Positions 18,392 through 27,625 of a stretch of DNA of 64,000 nt are shown piece by piece (position 1 is the first letter of the stretch; the number at the start of each line of letters is the position of its first letter). Where the stretch lies: NCBI GenBank assembly GCA_902573465.1, contig CACGJX010000002.1, positions 1 to 64,000 on the forward strand, written 5' to 3'. This stretch comes from an uncultured Pelagibacteraceae bacterium. Its GTDB lineage: Bacteria; Pseudomonadota; Alphaproteobacteria; Pelagibacterales; Pelagibacteraceae. The translations under genes and the position numbers were made by a program. The notes below the pieces were generated by a model. It made no database searches. It was not told where the DNA came from and was given only the letters and a program-made list of their open reading frames with translations.

Positions 18392-19239
18392 TAATAATTT
18401 AATTCTTTCAAATTTTTTTCAAAAATATTATTTAATTTTTTAATAAACTCTTGATCAAAGTTTTTTTGCCAATCATTCTTTGGTCCTAAATGGAAAAAAG
18501 GTATCTTTTTTTTTTCTTCTCGTGAGATAATGGACTCACTAAACCCGTTTGTTTCTTCTATTTTTTTTAAGTTTTCAAAAGAAGTAGTGTTAACTGCGTT
18601 TTTAGCTTTTTCCCTACTAAATCCACTTTTATCATTTGTTAGTTTATTTATGAATTCTATTATCTCTTTAAATACAAAAAAAGTTTCTGACAATAAATCT
18701 TCATATTTTAAAAATTTTGTTGGTAATAAGTTGTTATTTTTCCAAGATTGATAATTTAATTCCCAAGAACTTATAAATTGATAATCGCTATAATCCTTTT
18801 TCTTCTTAAAATCATAAGTAAAGTTTTTTTTATCTTGCATCACCTCTAAAGCTTTATCGTGATCGATTTGAAAATGTCTGGACATGGAGTCTAAAACATT
18901 TCTAGGATCTCTTACTATGTAAATTCCACCAAGTGAATTAGCTCGATTTGTAAAATCATAATTTTCCAATTTCACTAAAGCATTATGTGTCTTGAAAAAT
19001 TTTATTTTTCGGTCTTCATTAATTTTTTCTTGCGCTAAGACCCATAATCTCGAAGTATCTCCTGGTATTGATAAATCATAATCAAAACTTTCTAAATATT
19101 TTTTTACAGGAAACTGTTGAATATTCTTTAAATGATTATCACCAAGAAAAATGCCGTCTTTTGTATAATAATAAGCACTTATCAACGATCTTAACCATGT
19201 GTTTCCATTTTTAGGATAAGAAGCGAGCCAAATTATCAT
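18391..19239 (-). CDS. Sulfotransferase-domain protein (copy 1)
   Basis: 282 residues. The PAPS-binding 5'-phosphosulfate loop is at the N-terminus (ASYPKNGNTWLRS) and the 3'-phosphate-binding segment is IVRDPRNVLDSMSRH, followed by a KFLKYEDLL strand. The family transfers sulfate from PAPS to hydroxyls or amines; the acceptor is unknown. There is no signal peptide. The C-terminus carries the GPKNDWQKNF motif shared with the paralogue at 54919-55761. It is isolated, divergent from the LON-domain gene 50 bases away, and no PAPS synthesis genes are visible. Confidence 0.88.
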   Translation of the reverse strand: MIIWLASYPKNGNTWLRSLISAYYYTKDGIFLGDNHLKNIQQFPVKKYLESFDYDLSIPGDTSRLWVLAQEKINEDRKIKFFKTHNALVKLENYDFTNRANSLGGIYIVRDPRNVLDSMSRHFQIDHDKALEVMQDKKNFTYDFKKKKDYSDYQFISSWELNYQSWKNNNLLPTKFLKYEDLLSETFFVFKEIIEFINKLTNDKSGFSREKAKNAVNTTSFENLKKIEETNGFSESIISREEKKKIPFFHLGPKNDWQKNFDQEFIKKLNNIFEKNLKELNY

Positions 19240-19289
19240 ATTTTTATCTTTAAATTATCTTTATATTATTAATATATATTAAATAAATT

Positions 19290-19931
19290 ATGAAACTTCC
19301 AAAAACTATACCTGTTTTTCCGCTCAGTAATTTTATAATTTTTCCTAAAACTACAGTGCCTTTAAACATTTTTGAACCAAGATATATAGATATGGTCAAT
19401 GATAGTATGAAAGCAGATAAGTTTATAGGCATGGTTCAACCAAAAATCACAAAGAATTTTGATGATAATAAATTACCTTCACTTCATAAAGTTGGTTGTC
19501 TAGGTAAAATTACAAGCTTCAAGGAAGCTGATGATGGAAGATATTTAATTGACCTAAAGGGTGTAATTAGATTTGAAATCAAAAAAGAAATAGATTCAAA
19601 TAAAAAGTATAGAGAATTTGAGATTAATTTTGAGAATTTTTTAGATGATTTAGAAGAAAAAAAAGAAAACTTAAAATTTTCTGATTTGGAACTTATTTTC
19701 AAAGATTTAAAAACTTTATTTGAAAAAAGAGGATTTATCATTAATTGGAAGGCTCTAGAAAAACAAAGTTTAGACGAAACAATAAACGCTTTAGCGATGA
19801 CATCACCATTTAGTCTGGAGGAAAAACAAGTTTTATTAGAGGCTAAAAATCTGGAAATTAGAAAAACAAAAATTTCTGAAATTTTAAATACTTATACTTA
19901 CGATCAATTTGATAATACCACTCTTCAATAA
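19290..19931 (+). CDS. Stand-alone LON substrate-binding domain protein
   Basis: 213 residues matching the N-terminal (LAN/ASB) domain of Lon protease without ATPase or protease parts. It begins KTIPVFPLSNFIIFPKTTVPL and continues NIFEPRYIDMVNDSM, VGCLGKITSFKEADDGRY and the C-terminal helical LAMTSPFSLEEKQVLLEA. Such free LON-domain proteins are common in alphaproteobacteria and their function is uncertain. Meets the UbiH-like gene tail to tail. Confidence 0.88.
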   Translation: MKLPKTIPVFPLSNFIIFPKTTVPLNIFEPRYIDMVNDSMKADKFIGMVQPKITKNFDDNKLPSLHKVGCLGKITSFKEADDGRYLIDLKGVIRFEIKKEIDSNKKYREFEINFENFLDDLEEKKENLKFSDLELIFKDLKTLFEKRGFIINWKALEKQSLDETINALAMTSPFSLEEKQVLLEAKNLEIRKTKISEILNTYTYDQFDNTTLQ

Positions 19932-19938
19932 ATTAATT

Positions 19939-21015
19939 TTATAAACCCATATCTGCGATATTTTTAAAATATTTGTTTAATATTTTATTCTGTCCAATTA
20001 ACCTAGCTGTTGAGTCAATTAAATCCTCTCCGATCTTATTTTCAAAATTAAAATATTCATAGATAAAATTAATTCCTTCCGAAAAAACAAAATTTTTACT
20101 TTTTACATTATTCTGAAATTCAACGCATACACTTTGATCTATAGGTAAACCAAGTTTTATTTTGTAATCAATTATTTTTATAAATTCTTTTATATCTCTA
20201 ATTGACATATTGAAACCTTGACCAGCTAAAGGATGAAGTTTATGCAACAAATCACCAAAGGCTAAAATATTATCTTTATAATATTCTCTTAAATTTATTG
20301 ATTTTAAATCAAATTTTGAAATCTTGTGAATTTTCTTTATCTTATATTTAGGGTTGAACTTATTAATAATTTTGTTGATCTCCGATTCAGTTTTACATTT
20401 TTTCATTCTTGCAGAATAAACAATTGAAGTTTTTTCATTTGATATTGGCAAAAATGCTATCGGGCCGTCATTTGTAAAAATTTGTATTGCTTCGTTGTTA
20501 GATGATAATTTTATGTGATCTATAATTGTTGTGAATGCGATGCTATTATATTTCTTTTCAAATTTTTTTGAAAAATATTTTTTCGTTATTTCATTTCTTA
20601 TGTCACAATTAATTATCAGATCATAACTTAAATAATCAGATTTCCTATATTTTATATATTTTTTGAATTTTAAAAATTTACTCCTTTTAAGTTCGATAAT
20701 TAACTGATTAAATATTTTTTGATTCTGTAAGATTGAAAATAGATTGTCCTTTTGATCCTCAAATTTTAAAATTTCTTTTTCATTAGAGTTTTCTGTAAAA
20801 ATTTTTATTTTTTTAATTGGCCACAATATTTTTTTAATATTTGTTATTTCTCTATTAAAAAAATCGATGTTTGATTTTGAAATTCCAATTGTACGAGTAG
20901 TATCTATTTTACTGTTTTTTTTCTCATAAAATAAATCAACAAATATCTCTTTTTTAACTAAAGCTGTTGCCAGAGCTAAGCTTGTAAGGTTATCACCCAA
21001 TATACAGACTTTCAT
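19939..21015 (-). CDS. UbiH/UbiF/COQ6-family FAD monooxygenase, divergent
   Basis: 358 residues from MKVCILGDNLTSLALA at 21015; a longer frame to 21054 would overlap ftsK. The C-terminal FAD signature is clear: AFGDLLHKLHPLAGQGFNMSIRD, matching the GDAAH-x-HPLAGQG-N of ubiquinone hydroxylases. The N-terminal dinucleotide motif is degenerate (GDNLTSLALA instead of GxGxxG with small residues). Family role: ring hydroxylation in ubiquinone synthesis; which position is hydroxylated cannot be told. Divergent from ftsK, with about 30 bases between. Confidence 0.78.
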   Translation of the reverse strand: MKVCILGDNLTSLALATALVKKEIFVDLFYEKKNSKIDTTRTIGISKSNIDFFNREITNIKKILWPIKKIKIFTENSNEKEILKFEDQKDNLFSILQNQKIFNQLIIELKRSKFLKFKKYIKYRKSDYLSYDLIINCDIRNEITKKYFSKKFEKKYNSIAFTTIIDHIKLSSNNEAIQIFTNDGPIAFLPISNEKTSIVYSARMKKCKTESEINKIINKFNPKYKIKKIHKISKFDLKSINLREYYKDNILAFGDLLHKLHPLAGQGFNMSIRDIKEFIKIIDYKIKLGLPIDQSVCVEFQNNVKSKNFVFSEGINFIYEYFNFENKIGEDLIDSTARLIGQNKILNKYFKNIADMGL

Positions 21016-21045
21016 AATAAATTTAATTTTAACAAGAAAAATTAG

Positions 21046-23166
21046 ATGATACAAAGTGATAAATTTGATTCACTTGATATGAACATAAAAAAAATTGTTA
21101 ATATAACTCTTCTTTTTATTGCTAAAAGGTTAACAGAAATATTTGGTTTTCTAATATTATCTGCTGGTATCTTTTTGTTTGTCTCATTAGTTTCATATTC
21201 TCCGGAGGATCCTAATTTTATATTTCCTGATAATACAGAGATCAGAAATCTTTTGGGTTTTAGGGGAAGTTATATTTCTGATATTTTTTTTCAATCAATC
21301 GGTTTAATCTCTTATTTAGTCTCATTCACTCTAATTTTTACTGGTATAAATATTATTATAACAAAAGATTTCTTTTTAATAATTGAAAATATTTTTTATT
21401 CAATTTTATATTCAATTATTGGATCAGTATTTTTAAACCATTTTTATAATACCACATTTGCCCTTTTTATTAATGGTAACGGAGGTTTTATTGGAAACTA
21501 TTTAAATGAAAATTTTTTCAAAAGTTTATTAAGTTTAAACGAAAATATATCCTATTATTTTTTAATCATCTTAATAATCGTACTTTTTTTACTTAGTGTA
21601 AATTTTAGTCTTAAGAAATTTTTAAATTTTTTTAGAAAAATCAATTTTCTTAATTCTAAAAATAGTAATAATTATACAGACAAGAGTGAGGTTATTAATG
21701 AATATATTCCACAAGAAGAAATTAAAAATTTAATCCAAGAAGACTTACCTTTTATAAAAGCTGACGAAATAAAAAAAACTGAAATACAAAAATTTAAATT
21801 ACCTAGCCTAGATTTACTTAAAATTCCGTCTAAAAAGGAAAGAGAAAATTCTGAAAAAAATCAATCAAGCGATCCTGAATTTTTAGAAAAAATATTATTA
21901 GATTTCGGTGTTAATGGAAAAATCAAAAAAATAAGTCACGGACCAGTTGTTACATTGAATGAATTTGAACCTGCTGCTGGTGTAAAGGTTTCGAAGATTA
22001 TAAATCTATCTGACGATATCGCGAGAAATACTAGTTCTGAGTCAGCCAGAATTTCAACTATTCCAGGAAGTAACACTGTTGGAATTGAATTACCTAATTC
22101 ATCAAGAGAAAATGTTTATTTGAGTGAAATTTTAAATAACTCCGACTTTAAGAAAAAAGAAATTAAATTACCGATCGCTTTAGGTAAAAGTATTTCTGGA
22201 AATCCAATAGTTGGAGATTTATCCTCGATGCCTCATTTATTAATAGCTGGAACAACTGGATCTGGAAAGTCAGTTTGCATAAACACAATAATATTGTCAC
22301 TCCTTTACCGTCATACTCCTGAGAGATGTAAATTTATTTTGATTGATCCTAAAATGCTTGAACTATCAACATATGAAGGTGTGCCTCATCTATTGTGTCC
22401 AGTGATAACTGAAGCTAAAAAAGCAGCCTCAGTTTTAGGCTGGGTGGTAAAAGAGATGGAAAGTAGATACAGACTTATGACTAAAGAAGGAGTTAGAAAT
22501 ATAGATGGTTACAACTCAAAACATAAACTTCCAATGCCTTATATAGTCGTAGTGGTCGATGAAATGTCAGATTTAATGCTAGTGGCAGGAAAAGAAATTG
22601 AAAACTATATTCAAAAATTATCTCAAATGGCAAGGGCAGCTGGCATACACATTATCATGGCTACTCAAAGACCAAGTGTTGATGTAATTACAGGAACAAT
22701 TAAAGCAAACTTTCCTACACGAATATCTTTTCAAGTTACATCTAAAATAGATAGTAGAACCATATTAGGAGAACAAGGTGCTGAACAATTATTAGGTAAA
22801 GGTGATATGTTGTATATGTCATCTGCTAACAGAGTTATAAGAATACATGCACCATTTGTATCTGACAATGAGATCGAAAATATTAATAATTCTTTAAGAT
22901 CCCAAGCAGAACCAGATTATGTAGACGAAATTCTAAATTTTGCAGATGAAAAAGAAATGGGTGATGGTTCCAAAAATATGGGTGATAAAGATGAACTTTA
23001 TCAAACAGCTGTAGAAATAATAAAATCAGAAGGGAAAGCATCCACGTCTTTTTTACAAAGAAAACTACAAATAGGATATAATCGAGCAGCAAGAATAATT
23101 GATATGATGGAAGAAGAGGGAATTGTGAGTAAAGCCAATCATGTAGGAAAACGTGATGTTCTTTGA
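21046..23166 (+). CDS. ftsK: DNA translocase FtsK
   Basis: 706 residues. An N-terminal membrane domain with four or more helices (about 25-190) is followed by a short acidic linker, then the RecA-like motor with Walker A GTTGSGKS (402-409) and Walker B VVVVDEMSD. The C-terminal winged-helix gamma domain (LYQTAVEIIKSEGKASTSFL) reads polarity sequences. It moves chromosome termini at division and activates XerCD. The start at 21046 could instead be the ATG at 21079. The downstream lolA ATG overlaps the ftsK stop, so the two are coupled. Confidence 0.95.
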   Translation: MIQSDKFDSLDMNIKKIVNITLLFIAKRLTEIFGFLILSAGIFLFVSLVSYSPEDPNFIFPDNTEIRNLLGFRGSYISDIFFQSIGLISYLVSFTLIFTGINIIITKDFFLIIENIFYSILYSIIGSVFLNHFYNTTFALFINGNGGFIGNYLNENFFKSLLSLNENISYYFLIILIIVLFLLSVNFSLKKFLNFFRKINFLNSKNSNNYTDKSEVINEYIPQEEIKNLIQEDLPFIKADEIKKTEIQKFKLPSLDLLKIPSKKERENSEKNQSSDPEFLEKILLDFGVNGKIKKISHGPVVTLNEFEPAAGVKVSKIINLSDDIARNTSSESARISTIPGSNTVGIELPNSSRENVYLSEILNNSDFKKKEIKLPIALGKSISGNPIVGDLSSMPHLLIAGTTGSGKSVCINTIILSLLYRHTPERCKFILIDPKMLELSTYEGVPHLLCPVITEAKKAASVLGWVVKEMESRYRLMTKEGVRNIDGYNSKHKLPMPYIVVVVDEMSDLMLVAGKEIENYIQKLSQMARAAGIHIIMATQRPSVDVITGTIKANFPTRISFQVTSKIDSRTILGEQGAEQLLGKGDMLYMSSANRVIRIHAPFVSDNEIENINNSLRSQAEPDYVDEILNFADEKEMGDGSKNMGDKDELYQTAVEIIKSEGKASTSFLQRKLQIGYNRAARIIDMMEEEGIVSKANHVGKRDVL

Positions 23167-23714
23167 TGATTAATAAATTAATTTTTTTATTCCTTTCATT
23201 TTCAATTGTTGAGGCTTCAGCTAATATTAAAGAAAAGATTATTCAAAATTTAGAAACCACTAATAACTTAACATTTAACTTTGAGCAAAACGTTAACGGT
23301 AAAACAGAAAATGGTCATTGTGCTCTTTCATACCCTCAAAAAATATTTTGCAAATATAATTTAAAAAATAACAAAATTTTAGTTTCTAATGGAAAATCCA
23401 TAGTCATAAAAACTAATAATAGCTATTACCTATATCCCCTTAAACGAACACCATTAAATCTAATACTAAATAAAAAATTTTTAATTGATAAAATCAAAAA
23501 TTTAGATGAAAGAATCTTGGATAAAAAATTTATAAATTTTAAGTTTTTTGAAGAAGATTTTGAAGTGAATATTTTCTTTGATTATAACACTCTTGATTTG
23601 ATTGGTTGGCAAACTACAGATATTTATCAAAATCTTAGTATCACTTTTTTAGATTCGGTTAAAAGAAATCAAAAATTAAATAGTAATTTATTTAATTTAC
23701 CTCAGCAAAATTAA
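23163..23714 (+). CDS. lolA: LolA-type outer-membrane lipoprotein carrier
   Basis: 183 residues with a signal peptide (about 1-19). The LolA fold is suggested by NLTFNFEQNVNGKTENGHC, a YPQKIFCKY strand and NNSYYLYPLKRTPLNLIL. LolA ferries lipoproteins across the periplasm from LolCDE to LolB. Placement directly after ftsK is a widely conserved gene order and supports the call. The 3' end overlaps the convergent GNAT gene by 4 bases. Confidence 0.85.
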   Translation: MMINKLIFLFLSFSIVEASANIKEKIIQNLETTNNLTFNFEQNVNGKTENGHCALSYPQKIFCKYNLKNNKILVSNGKSIVIKTNNSYYLYPLKRTPLNLILNKKFLIDKIKNLDERILDKKFINFKFFEEDFEVNIFFDYNTLDLIGWQTTDIYQNLSITFLDSVKRNQKLNSNLFNLPQQN

Positions 23715-24214
23715 ATTGAAATAGATTCCGTTTTATAAATTTTCATACCCCTTGAGATATAATTATTTAATGCATTTTTATGGTCTAAAGAGCAAGTGTG
23801 CACCCAAACTCTATTAGTATTTTCAGAAAAAGAATTTTTTATGGCCGATGTTAAAAGGAAAGAGCCTAATTTTTTATTTTGATATTCTTTGAGTAAACCA
23901 AGATAAGCAATTTCTGTCTCCTTTTTTTCCTCATGGAAAATAAGTTCAAAATATCCAGCCATATCATTAGCTTTTTTAAGAATATAAGTTTTTACCTTTT
24001 GATCAGAAATATATTCGATCCATTGTTTATCTGTCCAAACTAATCGATCTGTCCATCGATGTTCTTTACCAATACTTTTATAAAAAAACTTATTTATTTG
24101 AAAATCTACTGGATCACTAAGATCGATTAAACAGTCATCTGGAGAAAATTTAGATTTTTTTAAGTCTTTAAGTGAATTGATTTCTAAATAATTTCTTTCA
24201 ACTTTAGTGCTCAC
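23711..24214 (-). CDS. GNAT-family N-acetyltransferase
   Basis: 167 residues. The acetyl-CoA-binding motif A is seen in EIAYLGLLKEYQNKKLGSFLL followed by a helix, and VHTCSLDHKNALNNYISRG is the typical motif B end. The N-terminal third is less typical. Substrate unknown. Its ATG overlaps the stop of the HIT gene by 4 bases, making it the last gene of the his transcript. Confidence 0.85.
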   Translation of the reverse strand: MSTKVERNYLEINSLKDLKKSKFSPDDCLIDLSDPVDFQINKFFYKSIGKEHRWTDRLVWTDKQWIEYISDQKVKTYILKKANDMAGYFELIFHEEKKETEIAYLGLLKEYQNKKLGSFLLTSAIKNSFSENTNRVWVHTCSLDHKNALNNYISRGMKIYKTESISI

Positions 24215-24576
24215 TCCACCATCTTTCCAACTTTTTCACCTCCAAATAGGTGAAAATGTAAATGAGGTACTTCTTGACCACCGTGTTCAGATATATTGGC
24301 TAAAGCACGATAACCTTTACCGCCGTCTACTGATATACCAAGTTTTTTTGCAACAAGATTAATGCCTTTTAATAAACCCACCATTTCCTCTGGGGAGGCG
24401 TTTTGACTAAAATCATCAAGGTCAATATATTTTCCTTTCGGTATTACCAACGCATGAATTTTTTTTTGTGGATTAATATCATGAAATGACAAAACGTGAT
24501 CATCCTCGTAAATCTTTTTGCAAGGAATTTCCCCTCTTAAGATTTTAGCAAAAATGTTATTATCATCGTAACTCAT
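24211..24576 (-). CDS. hinT: HIT-family purine nucleoside phosphoramidase
   Basis: 121 residues with the histidine triad HLHFHLFGG near the C-terminus and the family opening NIFAKILRGEIPCKKIYEDD. HinT hydrolyses AMP-lysine and other purine phosphoramidates. It is linked by 4-base overlaps to hisE upstream and to the GNAT gene downstream; hisE-hinT adjacency is common in alphaproteobacteria. Confidence 0.93.
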   Translation of the reverse strand: MSYDDNNIFAKILRGEIPCKKIYEDDHVLSFHDINPQKKIHALVIPKGKYIDLDDFSQNASPEEMVGLLKGINLVAKKLGISVDGGKGYRALANISEHGGQEVPHLHFHLFGGEKVGKMVE

Positions 24577-24845
24577 TTTTTTCTTTTATTGAGTTCTTCC
24601 ATTACATCCTCAATTTTCACATCATTTGCTTCTAGATACATTATCAAATGATAAAAAACATCAGCTGCTTCATGAATTTTATTTGAATTTTTTTCTACTG
24701 CCTCAATAAGTTCATTAATTTCTTCTAGGATCTTTTCCTTACTCAAAGATTTATCACTAAGTAATTTATTAGTGTAAGAACCATCTACTGGAGCTTTTTT
24801 CCGTTCTCTTGCAAGATTAAATAAGCTTTCTAAAGTATTGAGCAT
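24573..24845 (-). CDS. hisE: Phosphoribosyl-ATP pyrophosphatase
   Basis: 90 residues of the all-alpha MazG-like HisE family, with SYTNKLL, EELNELIEA-type acidic helices (EEINELIEAVEK) and EAADVFYHLIMYLE carrying the metal-binding acids. It catalyses the second step of histidine synthesis as a stand-alone enzyme; hisI is not in this window. One base downstream of hisF. Confidence 0.93.
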   Translation of the reverse strand: MLNTLESLFNLARERKKAPVDGSYTNKLLSDKSLSKEKILEEINELIEAVEKNSNKIHEAADVFYHLIMYLEANDVKIEDVMEELNKRKK

Positions 24846-24846
24846 A

Positions 24847-25602
24847 TTAAATTCTAACAGGTATTCCTTTTGAGTCCAAATAATCCTTGGCTTCTTTTAC
24901 TGAGTGTTTTCCATAATGAAATATAGAAGCTGCCAAAACTGCACTAGCTTTTCCTAATTTAATTCCATCAACTAGGTGATCTAAATTACCCACGCCGCCA
25001 GATGCAATAACTGGAATATTTACTTTAGATGAAATTTTTGACATGAGATCAATATCATAACCTACTTGAGTTCCATCTCTGTCCATTGAAGTTACTAATA
25101 ACTCCCCTGCACCATTTTTTTCCATTTGTTCAGCATACTCTAAAGCGTCAATACCGCTATTATTTCTTCCTCCGTGAGTAAACACTTCCCATTTATCTCC
25201 ATTTTTTTTAGCATCAATTGCAACTACAATACACTGAGACCCAAATTTTTTTGAACTATCTAAAACAACTTTTGAATTTTCAACTGCTGCAGTGTTTATA
25301 GATACTTTATCAGCGCCACAATTAAGTAATTTTTTAATATCCTCAACACTTCTGACACCACCTCCTACAGTTAATGGCACAAAACACTTTTTTGAAGTTT
25401 TCTCCACAACATCATAAATAGTATCTCTATTTTCATTAGACGCTGTAATATCTAAAAAGCAAATTTCGTCTGCTCCACCATCGCTATAAATTTTGGCTTG
25501 TTCCACAGGGTCTCCCGCATCTTTTAGATCAACAAAATTTATTCCTTTAACAACGCGACCGTTTTTTACGTCTAAACAAGGTATTATTCTATTTTTAAGC
25601 AT
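24847..25602 (-). CDS. hisF: Imidazole glycerol phosphate synthase, cyclase subunit
   Basis: 251 residues, normal length. The (beta/alpha)8 barrel has catalytic Asp at [16 protein letters not shown] (N-terminus) and [16 protein letters not shown]. Forms IGP and AICAR with ammonia channelled from HisH. Its ATG lies in the last codons of the restored hisA frame (8-base overlap), the usual arrangement, which supports the hisA frameshift interpretation. Confidence 0.96.
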   Translation of the reverse strand: MLKNRIIPCLDVKNGRVVKGINFVDLKDAGDPVEQAKIYSDGGADEICFLDITASNENRDTIYDVVEKTSKKCFVPLTVGGGVRSVEDIKKLLNCGADKVSINTAAVENSKVVLDSSKKFGSQCIVVAIDAKKNGDKWEVFTHGGRNNSGIDALEYAEQMEKNGAGELLVTSMDRDGTQVGYDIDLMSKISSKVNIPVIASGGVGNLDHLVDGIKLGKASAVLAASIFHYGKHSVKEAKDYLDSKGIPVRI

Positions 25603-26310
25603 CTTCTTTTACTAATTCCTCTAATTTTATATCTCCATCATAAATAGCTTTACCAACTATTATACCCTCAACATTTTTAAATTCTTGGCTTTTTTAATAT
25701 CTCCTATTGATGAAACACCACCTGATATAATTACCGGGCATTTTGACATCTCAGCAACTTTCATCGTTTCATTAAAATTTGGACTTTGTTTCATACCGTC
25801 TCTATTAATATCTGTGTAAATTAATCTACTAACACCATAATCGTTAATTTCTTTTAAATAATCTAAAATTAATCTATTAGAGCTTTCTTTCCATCCAGAT
25901 ACTGACAAATACCCATCTTTAGCATCTAAACCTAGAGCAATATGATTTTGAAATTTTTCACATGATTCTTTTAAAAAATTTTTGTCTTTAATAGCAGCAC
26001 TTCCCAGAATTACTTTCTCAACACCAGCATCAATGTATTTTTGAATACTATCAGAATTTCTAATACCACCACCTACTTCAACTTTAAAATTAAATTTACC
26101 AACTATATCCTGAATAATATCTAAATTAACTGTTTCACCAGTTAAAGCACCATCTAAATCAACTATGTGCAAATTTTTAAATCCATGATCTTTAAATTTT
26201 CCTGCTTGATCAATTGGAGACAATTCATACTCAGTCTTTTTATCGAAATCTCCTTTAACTAATCTTACACACTTTTTATCTTTAATATCTATTGCAGGAA
26301 ATATTTTCAT
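25595..26310 (-). CDS. hisA: hisA isomerase, apparent 1-base frameshift near the 3' end
   Basis: The ProFAR isomerase barrel: [38 protein letters not shown] and YTDINRDGM, with both catalytic Asp. The uninterrupted frame stops early at 25660 (216 residues, ending KMLRV), against a norm of about 240. Adding one base in the A-run (coding strand; T25674-T25678 on the plus strand) restores a perfect HisA end: [14 protein letters not shown], then [12 protein letters not shown] and a stop at 25595. The repaired protein would be 238 residues. The missing part supplies a phosphate-binding strand (GIIVGKA), so the short form is likely impaired. A sequencing or assembly error is the simplest explanation; slippage or a true mutation are alternatives. 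Confidence 0.88.
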
Positions 26311-26311
26311 T

Positions 26312-26938
26312 TTACAAATTTATAAAATTATCAATTATTTTTAGCCCAATCCTATCACTCTTCTCTGGATGAAATTGAGTTCCAAAAATATTTTCTTTTT
26401 CAACAGAGCAAACAATATTTGATGAATAGTCTGTTGTTGCTGAAATCACTTTTTTATCATTTGGAACAAATTCATAGCTATGAACAAAATACATATGAGA
26501 ATTATTTTCTATATCTTTGAAAATTTTACTATCTTTGACAATATTGATTTGATTCCAACCGATATGAGGAAGTTTATACTCGCCATTCTGATTATCTATT
26601 TTTGAAACTTTTCCTGAAATCCATCCTAAGCCTTTAGTTTCAGTTTCTTCATAACCAACATCAGCAAACATCTGCAAACCAACACAAATCCCAAGTAAAG
26701 GTTTTTTATTATTTATTGCAAATTCATTTAAAGTGTCTACAAGACCTTTAATTTTATTTAGGGCATCCACGCAACTTTTAAATGAGCCTTGCCCTGGTAA
26801 AACTACTTTATCACTTGATTTTATCTTATTTAAATCTGAAGTAACCTCTATACTTACTTTATCTTTTGCAACTTCTTTAAAAGAGTTTATTACCGAGCTT
26901 ATATTGCCCGATTTATAATCAACAATTGTGACATTCAT
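26312..26938 (-). CDS. hisH: Imidazole glycerol phosphate synthase, glutaminase subunit
   Basis: 208 residues, class I glutamine amidotransferase. The nucleophile elbow is LLGICVGLQMF and the His-Glu of the triad lie in TQFHPEKSD. VLPGQGSF is the oxyanion segment. Supplies ammonia to HisF. One base from hisA on the same strand. Confidence 0.96.
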   Translation of the reverse strand: MNVTIVDYKSGNISSVINSFKEVAKDKVSIEVTSDLNKIKSSDKVVLPGQGSFKSCVDALNKIKGLVDTLNEFAINNKKPLLGICVGLQMFADVGYEETETKGLGWISGKVSKIDNQNGEYKLPHIGWNQINIVKDSKIFKDIENNSHMYFVHSYEFVPNDKKVISATTDYSSNIVCSVEKENIFGTQFHPEKSDRIGLKIIDNFINL

Positions 26939-26943
26939 TAAAC

Positions 26944-27534
26944 TTATAAAGAACCTTTTGTAGAAGGAATTGTTTTTTTATTCCTCGGATCTATTTCCAA
27001 TGCAGTTCTTAAGGACCTTGCTAATCCTTTATAACAAGACTCTATAATGTGGTGACTATTGTCCCCATAAATATTTTCAACGTGTAAAGTAATTCCAGCA
27101 GCTTGAGAAAATGCTTGAAACCATTCTTTAAAAAGTTCTGTATCCATCTCTCCAAGTTTTTCGACTTTTAAATTAACTTTCCAAATTAAATAAGGACGAT
27201 TTGAAATATCAATTGCTACACGTGATAAAGTTTCGTCCATTGGGATCATCGCGTGAGCATACCTTCTAATTCCTACGGATTTTTTCAAAGCTTTTTTTAA
27301 AGCTTCACCAATAGCAATTCCTGTATCTTCAGTTGTGTGGTGTAAATCAATATGAGTATCTCCTTTAGCTTTTATACTCATGTCTATTGAAGAATGTTTA
27401 GATAGTTGTTCAAGCATGTGGTTTAAAAAACCTATTCCTGTGTCAATTTTGTATTTACCTTTACCGTCAATATTTAAATCAACACTAATGCTTGTTTCTT
27501 TTGTTTTCCTGCTTATTTTGCCTTTACGCTTCAT
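26944..27534 (-). CDS. hisB: Imidazoleglycerol-phosphate dehydratase
   Basis: 196 residues, single-function HisB (no phosphatase domain). Manganese-binding His clusters are visible in [29 protein letters not shown] and [12 protein letters not shown]. First gene of the hisB-H-A-F-E-hinT-GNAT run; divergent from hslV with 91 bases between. Confidence 0.97.
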   Translation of the reverse strand: MKRKGKISRKTKETSISVDLNIDGKGKYKIDTGIGFLNHMLEQLSKHSSIDMSIKAKGDTHIDLHHTTEDTGIAIGEALKKALKKSVGIRRYAHAMIPMDETLSRVAIDISNRPYLIWKVNLKVEKLGEMDTELFKEWFQAFSQAAGITLHVENIYGDNSHHIIESCYKGLARSLRTALEIDPRNKKTIPSTKGSL

Positions 27535-27590
27535 AATTAAAAACAGGTATACATATATTATTCAATTATGGCAATAATACTAAACCTGGG

Positions 27591-27619
27591 CTTGAAGTAT
27601 CAAATTTAGTATCCATTTA
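27591..27619 (+). promoter_or_regulatory. Candidate heat-shock (RpoH-type) promoter of hslVU
   Basis: CTTGAA (27591-27596), a 14-base spacer and ATCCATTTA (27611-27619) resemble the sigma-32 consensus CTTGAA-N(13-15)-CCCCATnTa. Transcription would begin at or within a few bases of the hslV ATG at 27626, implying an almost leaderless mRNA. No Shine-Dalgarno precedes the ATG, which agrees. A similar geometry precedes grpE. Not tested. Confidence 0.45.
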
Positions 27620-27625
27620 TAAGCT

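Noticed and set aside
27219-27224. CACGTG core in hisB as a second parS site
   Set aside because: Flanks (TA...ATAA) do not match the 14-base parS palindrome.
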